DNA of 14,791 nt from contig JAISQC010000219.1 in assembly GCA_031274465.1 (NCBI GenBank), forward strand, positions 1-14,791, written 5' to 3'. The number at the start of each line of letters is the position of its first letter. Within the stretch, counting starts at the first letter, position 1. The stretch comes from Synergistaceae bacterium. GTDB taxonomy: Bacteria; Synergistota; Synergistia; Synergistales; Synergistaceae. The position numbers were made by a program, and so were the translations under genes. The notes beneath the pieces are model-generated. The model did not search any database. It saw nothing but the letters and a program-made list of their open reading frames with translations, and was not told the origin of the DNA. Below are positions 8,106 to 14,747 of the stretch, in pieces.

Positions 8106-8597
8106 ATGGCGCAGCCAATCCACGTCGGTATGGCGGACCTGGTGGTTTCCAAGCACCCCGCGACGCTCGTTACGTTGGGGCTTGGCTCCTGCATTGGGCT
8201 TGTGATATTCGACCAAGTGTCCAAAACCGCCGGAATGGTGCATATAATGCTCCCGGACAGCAGGGATGCGAAGAACATACCGAAGCCCGGAAAATTTGCC
8301 GACACGGCGGTCCCGCTTCTTCTCGAAGAGCTTGCGAAGCTGGGCGCGAGCAAGGCGCAATTGCGCGCCAAGATGGCTGGGGGGGCGCAGATGTTCTCCA
8401 TGCCTGGCAAGAGCGACAGCGCTATATTCGGCGTTGGCAGCCGCAACGTCGAGGCAACGACAAAAATGCTTGCTGCGGCGGGGATCAGGCTCGTCGCTTC
8501 CGACACAGGGGGAAGCAAGGGGCGCAGCGTGGAGTTCAGCACCGAGACTTTGAAGTTCATCGTGAAGACGCTCGGAACCGGCACTAAAGATCTTTAA
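8106..8597 (+). CDS. cheD: Chemoreceptor glutamine deamidase CheD
   Basis: CheD deamidates particular glutamines of methyl-accepting chemotaxis proteins and binds CheC, raising its phosphatase activity. The 163-residue length is normal. The catalytic triad has the family spacing: T23 and C29 in TLGLGSCIGL and H46 in MVHIMLPDS, equivalent to T21, C27 and H44 of Thermotoga maritima CheD. The N-terminal HVGMADLVVS is also characteristic. The ATG is three bases after the cheC stop, with GGGGG in the cheC 3' end as the likely ribosome site, so the two products are probably made in matched amounts. Fifty-two bases without an obvious signal separate it from fliA. Confidence 0.95.
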   Translation: MAQPIHVGMADLVVSKHPATLVTLGLGSCIGLVIFDQVSKTAGMVHIMLPDSRDAKNIPKPGKFADTAVPLLLEELAKLGASKAQLRAKMAGGAQMFSMPGKSDSAIFGVGSRNVEATTKMLAAAGIRLVASDTGGSKGRSVEFSTETLKFIVKTLGTGTKDL

Positions 8598-8649
8598 GCA
8601 GTCAGGCGGCGCAATCGGCGGATTCGCGCCGGGAGGCAGGTGAGCGGAA

Positions 8650-9396
8650 GTGGATAATGAGGAACTTTGGGAGGCATACATGAGCTCTCGCGAACCGCGC
8701 CTGAAGGATGAGATTGTAAGGCGTTTCCTGCCGCTGGTTCGTTACGTTGCCGCCAGGATGTCAGTCAAGTTTCCGGCAGGGCTTGATTTTGAGGATATTT
8801 TGAGTTTCGGGGTCTTGGGGCTTCTCGACGCCGTGGATCGTTTCGAGCCTGAGAGGGGGTTCTGCTTTCAAACCTATGCGGTCCCTCGCATAAGGGGCGC
8901 CATTTTGGACGAGCTGCGCAGGTTCGACTGGATATCCCGAAGCGGCAGGGAGAAACTGCAAAAATTCGAGCGGACGCTCGAAAACATAGCGAAGACGCAT
9001 GGCGGAACGGACGATAAATCCCTCATGAAGGCGATGGGGATGGATGAGCAGGCATACCGCGACCTGCTGGATATCGCGAGCAGGTCTTATATCGTCTCCT
9101 TAGACGACGTCCTCGCGCTCGAAGACGGGGACATGCAGAGGGAGGAAACTATAGAGGATGATCAGCCGAGCGCTCTCGACATCCTTGAACAGGCTGAAGA
9201 GGTCGAGTCGGTTGTGGAAGCGCTCAAAAAACTGCCCGAGAGGGAGCGGACGCTTCTGTCGCTGTATTATTACGAAGGCCTCACTCTCAAGGAAATAGGG
9301 CTCGTGCTCGGAGTGACGGAGTCGAGGGTCTCTCAATTGCATGGAAGGGCGCTTTCCCTTCTGAGAGCCGAACTCAAAGCGGCTTCCGCAATGTGA
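8650..9396 (+). CDS. fliA: Flagellar sigma factor sigma-28 (FliA/SigD)
   Basis: FliA directs RNA polymerase to late flagellar and chemotaxis promoters. The 248-residue product opens with ELWEAYMSSRE, a typical FliA/WhiG-family beginning. Region 2 (about 20-92) includes LPLVRYVAARM, FEDILSFGVLGLLDAVDRF and FQTYAVPRIRGAILDELR. Region 3 begins RFDWISRSGREK, and region 4 (about 190-243) has the helix-turn-helix LTLKEIGLVLGVTESRVSQL. The start is GTG 8650 with AGGTGAG at 8638-8644; starting at the later ATG 8680 would cut the conserved N-terminus. Whether an anti-sigma factor FlgM is nearby cannot be told; none is in the window. fapA follows after 19 bases. Confidence 0.96.
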   Translation: MDNEELWEAYMSSREPRLKDEIVRRFLPLVRYVAARMSVKFPAGLDFEDILSFGVLGLLDAVDRFEPERGFCFQTYAVPRIRGAILDELRRFDWISRSGREKLQKFERTLENIAKTHGGTDDKSLMKAMGMDEQAYRDLLDIASRSYIVSLDDVLALEDGDMQREETIEDDQPSALDILEQAEEVESVVEALKKLPERERTLLSLYYYEGLTLKEIGLVLGVTESRVSQLHGRALSLLRAELKAASAM

Positions 9397-9402
9397 CGGA
9401 CT

Positions 9403-9408
9403 GGAGGG
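9403..9408 (+). promoter_or_regulatory. Ribosome binding site deciding the fapA start
   Basis: GGAGGG here is one base from a GTG at 9410 but seven bases from the in-frame ATG at 9416. This makes the ATG the functional start although the frame is open from the GTG. Confidence 0.7.
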
Positions 9409-9415
9409 CGTGTCT

Positions 9416-11002
9416 ATGGGTCAAGGATTTGAGATAAACCTCTCGGAAGAAGGCGTTTTCCTCGTAGTGAATCCGGACTGCTCCGCTTCGGCGGGAAACG
9501 TCACATCGGCATTGAAGGAGAAGGGCGTTTCGGATTACGATGGGAACGCCGTGAAAACCGCGCTCGAGAACAAGCTGGGCACTCCTGTCCGGGTGGCGGC
9601 CGCAAAACCCCCGGAAGAGCTTCGCGAGGCCGATTTCAGGATAAAAATATCGGAGGACGCGCTCACCTGCGAAATGTGGCTCATACCCCCGTCAGGGGCC
9701 GCTCCAATGCCGACCGTCGAAAACGTGAAAGGATTCATGAATTCGCACGGCGTCGTTTACGGCCACGACGAAGACGCCATACGCGAGATGATCACAGCTC
9801 CGATAGTCAAGCAATGGGTCGTCACCGCGAAAGGAGACGCTCCGAAAAACGGGCACGACGCACAAATAGACTACAAGATCGACCTGAACGTCCTCAAGCC
9901 TCGGGCCGTGGGGGACAAGGTTGACATGAAGGAATTGGGTTCCGTCATCAATGTGATCCAGGGCCAGGAGATAGCCGAGAAGACTCCAGCCGTCCAAGGG
10001 CAGGACGGCATGAGCTTGATGGGAAAGAAAATATCGTCGTACAACGGAAAGGACAAAAATCTGCCATCCGGCAAGGGGACGGTCATTTCCGAGGACAGGC
10101 TGCACCTTTACGCGGAATACGACGGGAACGTGATAATCAAAGGCGGAAAGCTGTCGGTGAACCCCGTTTTCGAGGTGCGAGGAGACGTGGACTACGGCGT
10201 TGGAAACATCGACTTCATCGGCCCTGTGACGGTTTACGGCAGCGTGAGGGAGGGCTTCGAAGTCAATTCGGGAAGCGACATGCTCATCGAAGGGGTTGTC
10301 GAGGGGGCTGTCCTGAAGTCTGAGGGGAATATGACGATAAAGATAGGGGTCCGCGGCACCGGCAAGGCGAAACTGACCGCCAAGGGAGACGTGTGCGTCG
10401 GCTACATAGACCAGGCTTCGGTCATGTCGGACGGCAACGTGGCGGTGGCCGAAGCGATACTTCACAGCGATATAAAAGCCCGAGGCGAGATAGTGGCTAT
10501 GGGAAGCAAAAAGGGGCAGATAGTCGGCGGGACGATACACGCCGGAAGCGAGGTAATGTGCGATGTGCTTGGCAGCGAAATGGGGACGCGGACCGACGTT
10601 GTTGTAGGCGAGCTGCCCGAACTGGCGGAGGAGCGCAAGCGGAGCCAGGAGAACATGAAGCAGTTCGGGGAGCAGCTGGAGAAGCTGGACTCCAACATCT
10701 CGTTCCTCAAGGGGCTGGAGCAGCAGGGCCAGATGACCGATGATAAACGAGAGATGCTTGCGCGACTGACGAAGGCCAAGTTTCAGATAAAAGCGCAGCA
10801 CGACGTCACGAAAAAACGCCTTGCCGATCTCGAGGTTTCGATGGAAAAAAACAGGGTCGAAGGGCGAGTGAGGGTGAAAAACACGGTCCATCCGGGAGTC
10901 ACCATCACGATCAGAGGGGTAAGGTACATCGTTCGCGAAACGCTGAGATTCACTAAGTTTGTCTATGAGGACGGGGAGATAAAGCTGAAGTCATTTGACT
11001 GA
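9416..11002 (+). CDS. fapA: FapA-type (DUF342) flagellar assembly protein
   Basis: The 528-residue product belongs to the FapA/DUF342 (COG1315) group. In Vibrio vulnificus FapA promotes polar localisation of FlhF and flagellar assembly; in other phyla the family often sits beside fliA, as here. The N-terminal domain (about 1-145) is mixed alpha/beta. The central part carries the family signature around GQDGMSLMGKKISSYNGKD and then a series of short beta-strand repeats rich in G, V and D (for example VRGDVDYGVGNIDFIGPVTV), as expected for a right-handed beta-helix. A charged coiled-coil segment follows (about 400-480), then a C-terminal beta region (VKNTVHPGVTITIRGVRYIV). Identification of the family is strong; the exact role in this organism is inferred. 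Confidence 0.9.
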   Translation: MGQGFEINLSEEGVFLVVNPDCSASAGNVTSALKEKGVSDYDGNAVKTALENKLGTPVRVAAAKPPEELREADFRIKISEDALTCEMWLIPPSGAAPMPTVENVKGFMNSHGVVYGHDEDAIREMITAPIVKQWVVTAKGDAPKNGHDAQIDYKIDLNVLKPRAVGDKVDMKELGSVINVIQGQEIAEKTPAVQGQDGMSLMGKKISSYNGKDKNLPSGKGTVISEDRLHLYAEYDGNVIIKGGKLSVNPVFEVRGDVDYGVGNIDFIGPVTVYGSVREGFEVNSGSDMLIEGVVEGAVLKSEGNMTIKIGVRGTGKAKLTAKGDVCVGYIDQASVMSDGNVAVAEAILHSDIKARGEIVAMGSKKGQIVGGTIHAGSEVMCDVLGSEMGTRTDVVVGELPELAEERKRSQENMKQFGEQLEKLDSNISFLKGLEQQGQMTDDKREMLARLTKAKFQIKAQHDVTKKRLADLEVSMEKNRVEGRVRVKNTVHPGVTITIRGVRYIVRETLRFTKFVYEDGEIKLKSFD

Positions 11003-11025
11003 GGCGGCGTTCCATTTCAGCGCAT

Positions 11026-11034
11026 GAGGAGGTG
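11026..11034 (+). promoter_or_regulatory. Strong Shine-Dalgarno site of the small Lys-rich gene
   Basis: GAGGAGGTG is close to the full anti-16S complement and lies five bases before ATG 11040. It supports translation of a short gene that would otherwise be doubtful. Confidence 0.7.
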
Positions 11035-11039
11035 TCTTC

Positions 11040-11360
11040 ATGATTCGCCCTATAGAGACGAATCTGTCGCTTTACACAGCAGACCAGAAGGCGCATCAGA
11101 TGAAGAATGACCCCAGCGCGCATCAGTTCCAGGCTATGCAGCAGGACGAGATAGTCAAGGATACGATGCGGCAGATGAACACGGTGCAGAAGCCGCCAGA
11201 ATCGGATGGCGGCGTGAAGATCGGCGACCGGGATTCCGGCAAAAACAAGGGTGGCGGAAAGAAGAAGAAAAAGGGGGTCCTGACGATGGCCGACCTCGAC
11301 GGGTCTCAGGAGGACGAGCCCGAGGCCGAGGAAAGCGGGCATTTGAACTTTCTGGCGTGA
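11040..11360 (+). CDS. Small charged hypothetical protein, flagellar-operon associated
   Basis: I do not recognise a named family for this 106-residue, probably soluble protein. The N-terminal half (residues 1-60) is rich in Gln, His, Met and Lys and likely helical (FQAMQQDEIVKDTMRQMN). The middle is Gly/Lys-rich with a run of five lysines (GGGKKKKKG, about 79-87). The C-terminus is acidic and ends in EESGHLNFLA. There are no membrane segments and no signal peptide. Its place 37 bases after fapA and its strong ribosome site suggest co-expression with fliA and fapA. From memory, small charged proteins of similar build (Gln-rich N-terminus, Lys/Glu middle, hydrophobic end) follow fliA/fapA-type genes in some Clostridia, so a motility link is reasonable but unproven. 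Confidence 0.75.
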   Translation: MIRPIETNLSLYTADQKAHQMKNDPSAHQFQAMQQDEIVKDTMRQMNTVQKPPESDGGVKIGDRDSGKNKGGGKKKKKGVLTMADLDGSQEDEPEAEESGHLNFLA

Positions 11361-11445
11361 CGCCGGGTATTAGATTGGCTTGCCGGAAAACGGATTTGTT
11401 TGGAATTTTGATCATAAGCCACGATGAATGAAGGAAGATAACTCG

Positions 11446-12000
11446 ATGGAAAAAGGGAAGCAGCTGATCGGCTATCTGACGGTAGACGCGCAGGAAAATT
11501 ATTTCAGAGGGGCGGCGCTCGTGACGGATTCGAGGGGCATCCCAACTGATTTCAGATATACCGAGCCGGTGCGCCCGACCAAGCTAGAGCGGATTTTGTA
11601 CGGCAGCGCGCTCGACATATACCTGAGGGAGGATATCATACTGGACAACCTGCTTGGCGCGATCGAAACAAAGCCGTCGCTGTGGCTGTTGGAGGATGCG
11701 GAATTGATAGGCCCGGTGCAGAAGATATCGAGGACGCCGGCCATCGCTGTGGAGGCTTCCGCGCGCGCGCCGCTGGATCAAAGCGGACAATGCGAGCCGA
11801 CGGCCGAGCAGGGCGTTTTCATGCTGCAGGCCGACAATATCAGCGCCCCGTTGCGCCTTGCCGTATCCGACGACAATATATCCAAAATCTCCCAATTCGC
11901 TCAAACCCTCACCAGTTCCGCTGAGGGGATGGAACTGCTGGAGCCATTTTCGCGCATACAGCGCGCTCTGGAAACAGTATCCGAGTCGGAATCCAAATAA
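11446..12000 (+). CDS. Conserved-looking hypothetical protein (184 aa)
   Basis: I cannot name this family. The N-terminal 60 residues have a compact, well-ordered look (IGYLTVDAQENYFRGAALVT, then GIPTDFRYTEPVRPTKLERI and LYGSALDIYL), with alternating beta strands and a helix that suggest a small alpha/beta domain. The next part (about 60-105) has DNLLGAIETKPSLWLLED, and the C-terminal third is helical and acidic. There is no signal peptide, membrane segment or recognised catalytic motif. ATG 11446 is preferred over the in-frame ATG 11428 because AAGGAAG at 11431-11437 lies eight bases ahead of it and inside the longer version. It follows the small Lys-rich gene by 85 bases and is followed after seven bases by another unknown gene, suggesting the two act together. 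Confidence 0.8.
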   Translation: MEKGKQLIGYLTVDAQENYFRGAALVTDSRGIPTDFRYTEPVRPTKLERILYGSALDIYLREDIILDNLLGAIETKPSLWLLEDAELIGPVQKISRTPAIAVEASARAPLDQSGQCEPTAEQGVFMLQADNISAPLRLAVSDDNISKISQFAQTLTSSAEGMELLEPFSRIQRALETVSESESK

Positions 12001-12007
12001 CAGGCAA

Positions 12008-12631
12008 ATGCCTCGCCTGATCGCCGAGCTTGGCAGGAAACTTGGGCGCATATTCCTTGGGCGCATAGTCGTGCGCGGCCTTGGCGAGCTGCGCAGGCAA
12101 TCTCCGTTGTGCGTCGCCACGCATTTCAGGGCCGCAGAGGTGCGCCCGCTGCGAACGGAGCCGAGGGTCCGGGCCGCGATGTTCGCGCAGTGGAAAAAGA
12201 CCAGGGCGCAAAGCGCCGGCACGCTGCTGGGCGGATATGCCATAGAGCGTTTTCGCGTGAAGCGCGTCTCTCTTGGGAAAGCCAAAAAATGCGAGGTGCG
12301 GCAATACAAGCTGAACATAAAGCGCAGGGCGGCGCCGAAGCACTCCATGGCGCGAATCAACAGGGCGCCGGTTGTCAGGCACAACAGGCTCAACTTCCTC
12401 AAAAAAGCGCCGAAATTTGAACACGCCACGTTGCTGGCTTTTTATTCGCCGATATTTCAGGAAAAAGTTAAAAAAAGTGCGCTCGACAAGGCTAGCGGAA
12501 ATTTATTATTCTGGTATGATAATGAACGTGTAAAAATCGGCGAAAAGTATTACCTGCTGTTGCTCAGGGTTTTCGGGGGCAAGGAGCCGCTGAAGTGGCT
12601 TTGGATTCAGGCCGGCAAAAAGGTCGGATGA
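12008..12631 (+). CDS. Strongly basic hypothetical protein (207 aa), partner of preceding gene
   Basis: I do not recognise this protein. The N-terminal two thirds (1-140) are very rich in Arg and Lys (for example RRAAPKHSMARINRAPVVRH) with few acidic residues. The C-terminal third is ordered and aromatic: TLLAFYSPIFQEK, then NLLFWYDNERVKIGEKYYLL and LRVFGGKEPLKWLWIQAG. The basic part could bind nucleic acid or an acidic partner, but no named motif supports that. Codon use (ATA, AGG, G/C third positions) matches the neighbours, though bases 12415-12560 are clearly richer in A+T. ATG 12008 is seven bases after the previous stop with only a weak AGG before it, so translation is probably coupled. 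The start is less certain than the frame. Confidence 0.72.
   Translation: MPRLIAELGRKLGRIFLGRIVVRGLGELRRQSPLCVATHFRAAEVRPLRTEPRVRAAMFAQWKKTRAQSAGTLLGGYAIERFRVKRVSLGKAKKCEVRQYKLNIKRRAAPKHSMARINRAPVVRHNRLNFLKKAPKFEHATLLAFYSPIFQEKVKKSALDKASGNLLFWYDNERVKIGEKYYLLLLRVFGGKEPLKWLWIQAGKKVG
12512..12520 (+). promoter_or_regulatory. Possible extended -10 promoter element inside the basic-protein gene
   Basis: TGGTATGAT is an extended -10 (TGnTATAAT with one mismatch) in an A+T-rich island within a coding region. No -35 box stands at 16-18 bases upstream. It could start transcription of the S1-domain gene at 12707, separating it from the flagellar genes, or be chance. Confidence 0.25.
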
Positions 12632-12689
12632 GGGGTGGCGCCGAAAGGCAGACCCTCGCCCGACAACGAGCATCCATTCATATTAGGCT

Positions 12690-12695
12690 GGAGGT
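12690..12695 (+). promoter_or_regulatory. Ribosome binding site deciding the S1-protein start
   Basis: GGAGGT lies 11 bases before ATG 12707. The frame is open back to a GTG at 12635, but that codon has no comparable site at a usable distance and would add an unstructured, unconserved-looking extension. Confidence 0.65.
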
Positions 12696-12706
12696 ACGAT
12701 TCATCT

Positions 12707-13111
12707 ATGGGGGAAGAGAAAACAACGGATGCCACGGTCGTGAGCATTGGTGACGTCCTGAGCGGTACCGTGGAGCACATCGCTCCATACGGAGCATTCG
12801 TGAGGCTCGATAACGGGCAGAAAGCGATGGTTCATATATCCGAACTGTCCTACAATTTCGTGAAAAATGTCGGGGATGTGCTGACTCTCTCCCAGCAGGT
12901 GACGGCCAAAGTCATCAAGATCGACGACAAAGGCAGGATCGACCTGTCCATAAAGGCCCTTCAGATGAAGGAGCCGAGGCCGGTCCGCCGCGAGGAGGAC
13001 TTTGAAAAAAAGCTCACGTCTTTTATGAAGCAGAGCGACGAAAAAATTGCAGACCTCAACAGCAAGGTCAGGGACTCGCGCGGAGGCAAGAAGCGCTCCG
13101 GCAAGAAATAA
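12707..13111 (+). CDS. Single S1-domain RNA-binding protein (YugI/GSP13-like)
   Basis: This 134-residue protein consists of one S1/OB-fold RNA-binding domain (about residues 12-83) and a charged tail ending GGKKRSGKK. The S1 signatures are clear: IGDVLSGTVEHIAPYGAFV, then MVHISELS (41-48), VGDVL and the closing strand DDKGRIDLSIKA (73-84). It resembles the small stand-alone S1 proteins of Gram-positive bacteria (YabR, general stress protein 13/YugI), which associate with ribosomes. In many genomes such a gene lies beside divIC; here the next gene is a DUF501 protein instead. The RNA target cannot be told from sequence. Confidence 0.92.
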   Translation: MGEEKTTDATVVSIGDVLSGTVEHIAPYGAFVRLDNGQKAMVHISELSYNFVKNVGDVLTLSQQVTAKVIKIDDKGRIDLSIKALQMKEPRPVRREEDFEKKLTSFMKQSDEKIADLNSKVRDSRGGKKRSGKK

Positions 13112-13151
13112 GCCCTCCCTGCGCCGCGTGGGGCCGTTCACTAAAAAAGAC

Positions 13152-13682
13152 ATGGGCTGCCTTGAGCGGTCGGGCGTTTGGGGCCGCTGTTCTGCGGAGA
13201 TAATAACAGGGGTGGCGCGCAGATGCCGGCATGGGGCGCCGCAGGTTTTGGCCTGCGCTGCCGAAAAGCGCGGGCGCCCGTTCCCTACCGCTTTCTGGCT
13301 CGTATGCCCTCACTTGGTCCGCGTGTCGGGCCAACTGGAATCGCAAAACGGGGTGTCGGGTCTCGAAGAGGCTCTGGCGGGCAAAGCGAGGCAATGGAGG
13401 TGTTACCATCTGTTTCACGTCATTTTGCGCCTGGCGTCGGTGGCGCGGATTCGGAAAGTTTTCCTGAGATGTTATCGGCCCGGCCAATACCGATCGATGC
13501 GCAGGGGGGGCGTTGGGGGAATAGGCGTATCGCGCGGCCCGGGTCCGTGGCCGATCTCGGCAAAGTGCGTGCACCTTCAGGTCGCTTCGTATTTGGGGAC
13601 CGGCGCGCATCCCGCCCGGGAATGGCTCACCGACATGATACCGGTCTGGGAATGCTCCAACGGTCTATGCGCAGCTAAATAA
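13152..13682 (+). CDS. DUF501 family protein
   Basis: Three plus-strand frames and one minus-strand frame are long here, but only this one has a recognisable protein. It shows the DUF501 hallmarks: VARRCRHGAPQVL (21-33), PFPTAFWLVCPHLV (43-56), QLESQNGVSGLEEALAG (61-77), GGVGGIGV (119-126), KCVHLQVASYLGTGAHPAREW (138-158) and C168/C173 near the end. DUF501 has no known biochemical activity. In Actinobacteria (for example Rv1025) the gene lies between divIC and an exopolyphosphatase gene. Length is 176 residues, in the family range. Start ATG 13152 keeps the roughly 20 residues that precede the RCxxG motif in homologues; its ribosome site is poor, and GTG 13212 is an alternative that would shorten this region. 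Several Cys and His residues could bind metal; that is inference. Confidence 0.85.
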   Translation: MGCLERSGVWGRCSAEIITGVARRCRHGAPQVLACAAEKRGRPFPTAFWLVCPHLVRVSGQLESQNGVSGLEEALAGKARQWRCYHLFHVILRLASVARIRKVFLRCYRPGQYRSMRRGGVGGIGVSRGPGPWPISAKCVHLQVASYLGTGAHPAREWLTDMIPVWECSNGLCAAK

Positions 13683-13705
13683 TTATGCAAGGGGTGAAAC
13701 TCATA

Positions 13706-14569
13706 ATGAGATGTTCTGCGGTTTCAATTGTCCTGCTGCTGTCCGCCGCAATTGCCCTCCTGTACCCTGGAAGGCTCTTTGCGTCCTCTGCGGCTGTTTT
13801 CACGGTGAAAGTCGGCGAACTCAAAGTCAGCATGCTCTCCGAAGCCCAGAGGGAGAGCGGGCTTGACATACTGATAGGCGCTTCAAGCGCGGATGTCGCC
13901 AAATTCATCCCCTCCGAGAAATACCCGTCCGCCGTGGCGGCTTATCTGGTCGAGTCCCCAGAAGGCGCGATTTTGGTGGATACCGGCTTCGGAAGGGAAA
14001 TCGACCGCAACATGGAGTACCTCGGGGTCTCCGCCGGAGACGTCAAAACGATTTTGATCACCCATGCGCATGGGGACCATATCGGAGGGCTGGTCAAGGG
14101 CGGAAGGGCCGCATATCCGAACGCGAGGGCGGTCATTTCCAGGCTCGATTACGAATGGTCGCCACAGGCGAGAGAGCATATAGAAAAATATGACGGGCGA
14201 TTCGAGGCGATAACCCCAGGCGAGCTCGGCGCCGGCGGCGTCGAGATAATGAAGGGGGTTTCGGCTATAGCGGCATACGGGCATACGCCGGGACACACGA
14301 TGTACCTGCTCGAATCGGAAGGCGAAAAGCTTCTGATCTGGGGAGACCTCACCCACGCGATGGCCATTCAGATGCCTCGCCCCGGCGTATCGGTCACCTA
14401 CGACTCCGACCCGGTCGCTGCCGCCGAGGTCAGGGCATCCGTCCTGAAGTTCGCGTCGGATGGGAAAATACCCGTGGCAGGAATGCACGTGGCCTATCCC
14501 GGCATCGGCACAGTCGAGCCTGATCCAGAGAACCCGGGCGGATATAAATTCATTCCCGCATCCGACTGA
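13706..14569 (+). CDS. Exported metallo-beta-lactamase-fold hydrolase
   Basis: This 287-residue protein has an N-terminal signal peptide: a basic start, the hydrophobic stretch AVSIVLLLSAAIALLYP and a likely cleavage after LFA (about residue 27), so it probably acts outside the cytoplasmic membrane. The dinuclear zinc site of the superfamily is complete: HAHGDH at 120-125, H193/H197 in GHTPGHTMY, D214 in WGDLTHA and H261 in GMHVAYPG. The C-terminal pattern (DSDPVAAAEVR, then HVAYPGIGTVE) recalls the branch that includes methyl parathion hydrolases and lactonase-like enzymes, but the substrate is unknown. ATG 13706 is preferred because AAGGGGTG at 13689-13696 precedes it; ATG 13685, three bases after the DUF501 stop, lies before that site. 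No clear terminator follows. Confidence 0.9.
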   Translation: MRCSAVSIVLLLSAAIALLYPGRLFASSAAVFTVKVGELKVSMLSEAQRESGLDILIGASSADVAKFIPSEKYPSAVAAYLVESPEGAILVDTGFGREIDRNMEYLGVSAGDVKTILITHAHGDHIGGLVKGGRAAYPNARAVISRLDYEWSPQAREHIEKYDGRFEAITPGELGAGGVEIMKGVSAIAAYGHTPGHTMYLLESEGEKLLIWGDLTHAMAIQMPRPGVSVTYDSDPVAAAEVRASVLKFASDGKIPVAGMHVAYPGIGTVEPDPENPGGYKFIPASD

Positions 14570-14617
14570 AGCAAACGCGGCGGGGTCGCGAACGCGCGGC
14601 AAAACGCGCCGCAAAGC

Positions 14618-14645
14618 TTGACAAGCCATGAAAAAACTGTAGAAT
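14618..14645 (+). promoter_or_regulatory. Sigma-70-type promoter of the tRNA genes
   Basis: TTGACA (14618-14623) matches the -35 consensus exactly, and TAGAAT (14640-14645) matches the -10 with one mismatch, at a 16-base spacing. A start near 14652 would give a leader of about ten bases before tRNA-Gln. The -35 sits inside the small palindrome GCTTGACAAGC (14616-14626). Confidence 0.8.
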
Positions 14646-14662
14646 AATTGCTCGTTGGACGT

Positions 14663-14736
14663 TGGGGAATGGTGCAACGGCAGCACGCCTGACTCTGGAT
14701 CAGGTAATCTTGGTTCGAATCCAGGTTCCCCAGCCA
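14663..14736 (+). tRNA. tRNA-Gln, anticodon CTG, CCA encoded
   Basis: A complete cloverleaf can be folded. The acceptor stem TGGGGAA (14663-14669) pairs with TTCCCCA (14726-14732), with discriminator G and encoded CCA. The D stem is GTGC/GCAC, and the anticodon stem CCTGA/TCAGG encloses loop CTCTGGA with anticodon CTG at 14695-14697. The T arm contains TTCGAAT. It reads CAG codons. The U-A first pair of the acceptor is typical of bacterial tRNA-Gln. Confidence 0.96.
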
Positions 14737-14747
14737 AAAAAGAACGC

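Noticed and set aside
9692..10891. 399-codon minus-strand open frame opposite fapA
   Set aside because: Antisense shadow of a clearly identified gene; composition biased to His/Arg/Leu with no motif.
12448..12455. GCCGATAT resembling a sigma-28 -10 box
   Set aside because: No TAAA-like box 15 bases upstream, and it lies within a coding region.
12635..12706. Upstream GTG start for the S1-domain protein
   Set aside because: No ribosome site at a usable distance, and the added 24 residues look unstructured; GGAGGT favours ATG 12707.
13068..13610. Long minus-strand open frame opposite DUF501
   Set aside because: Translation is Arg/Pro/Ala-rich without motifs, and all neighbours are on the plus strand.
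13178..13678. Long plus-strand open frame in the DUF501 region
   Set aside because: Gly/Arg/Ser-rich translation with no family features; it is a GC-driven shadow of the DUF501 frame.
13112..13684. Structured RNA (RNase P, tmRNA or SRP RNA) considered for this region
   Set aside because: None of the conserved core sequences of these RNAs is present, and the DUF501 frame explains the stretch.
14570..14617. GC-rich repeat GCGGC...GCCGC after the hydrolase gene as a terminator
   Set aside because: Only a five-pair stem with a seven-base loop and no T-run follows, so an intrinsic terminator is not supported.
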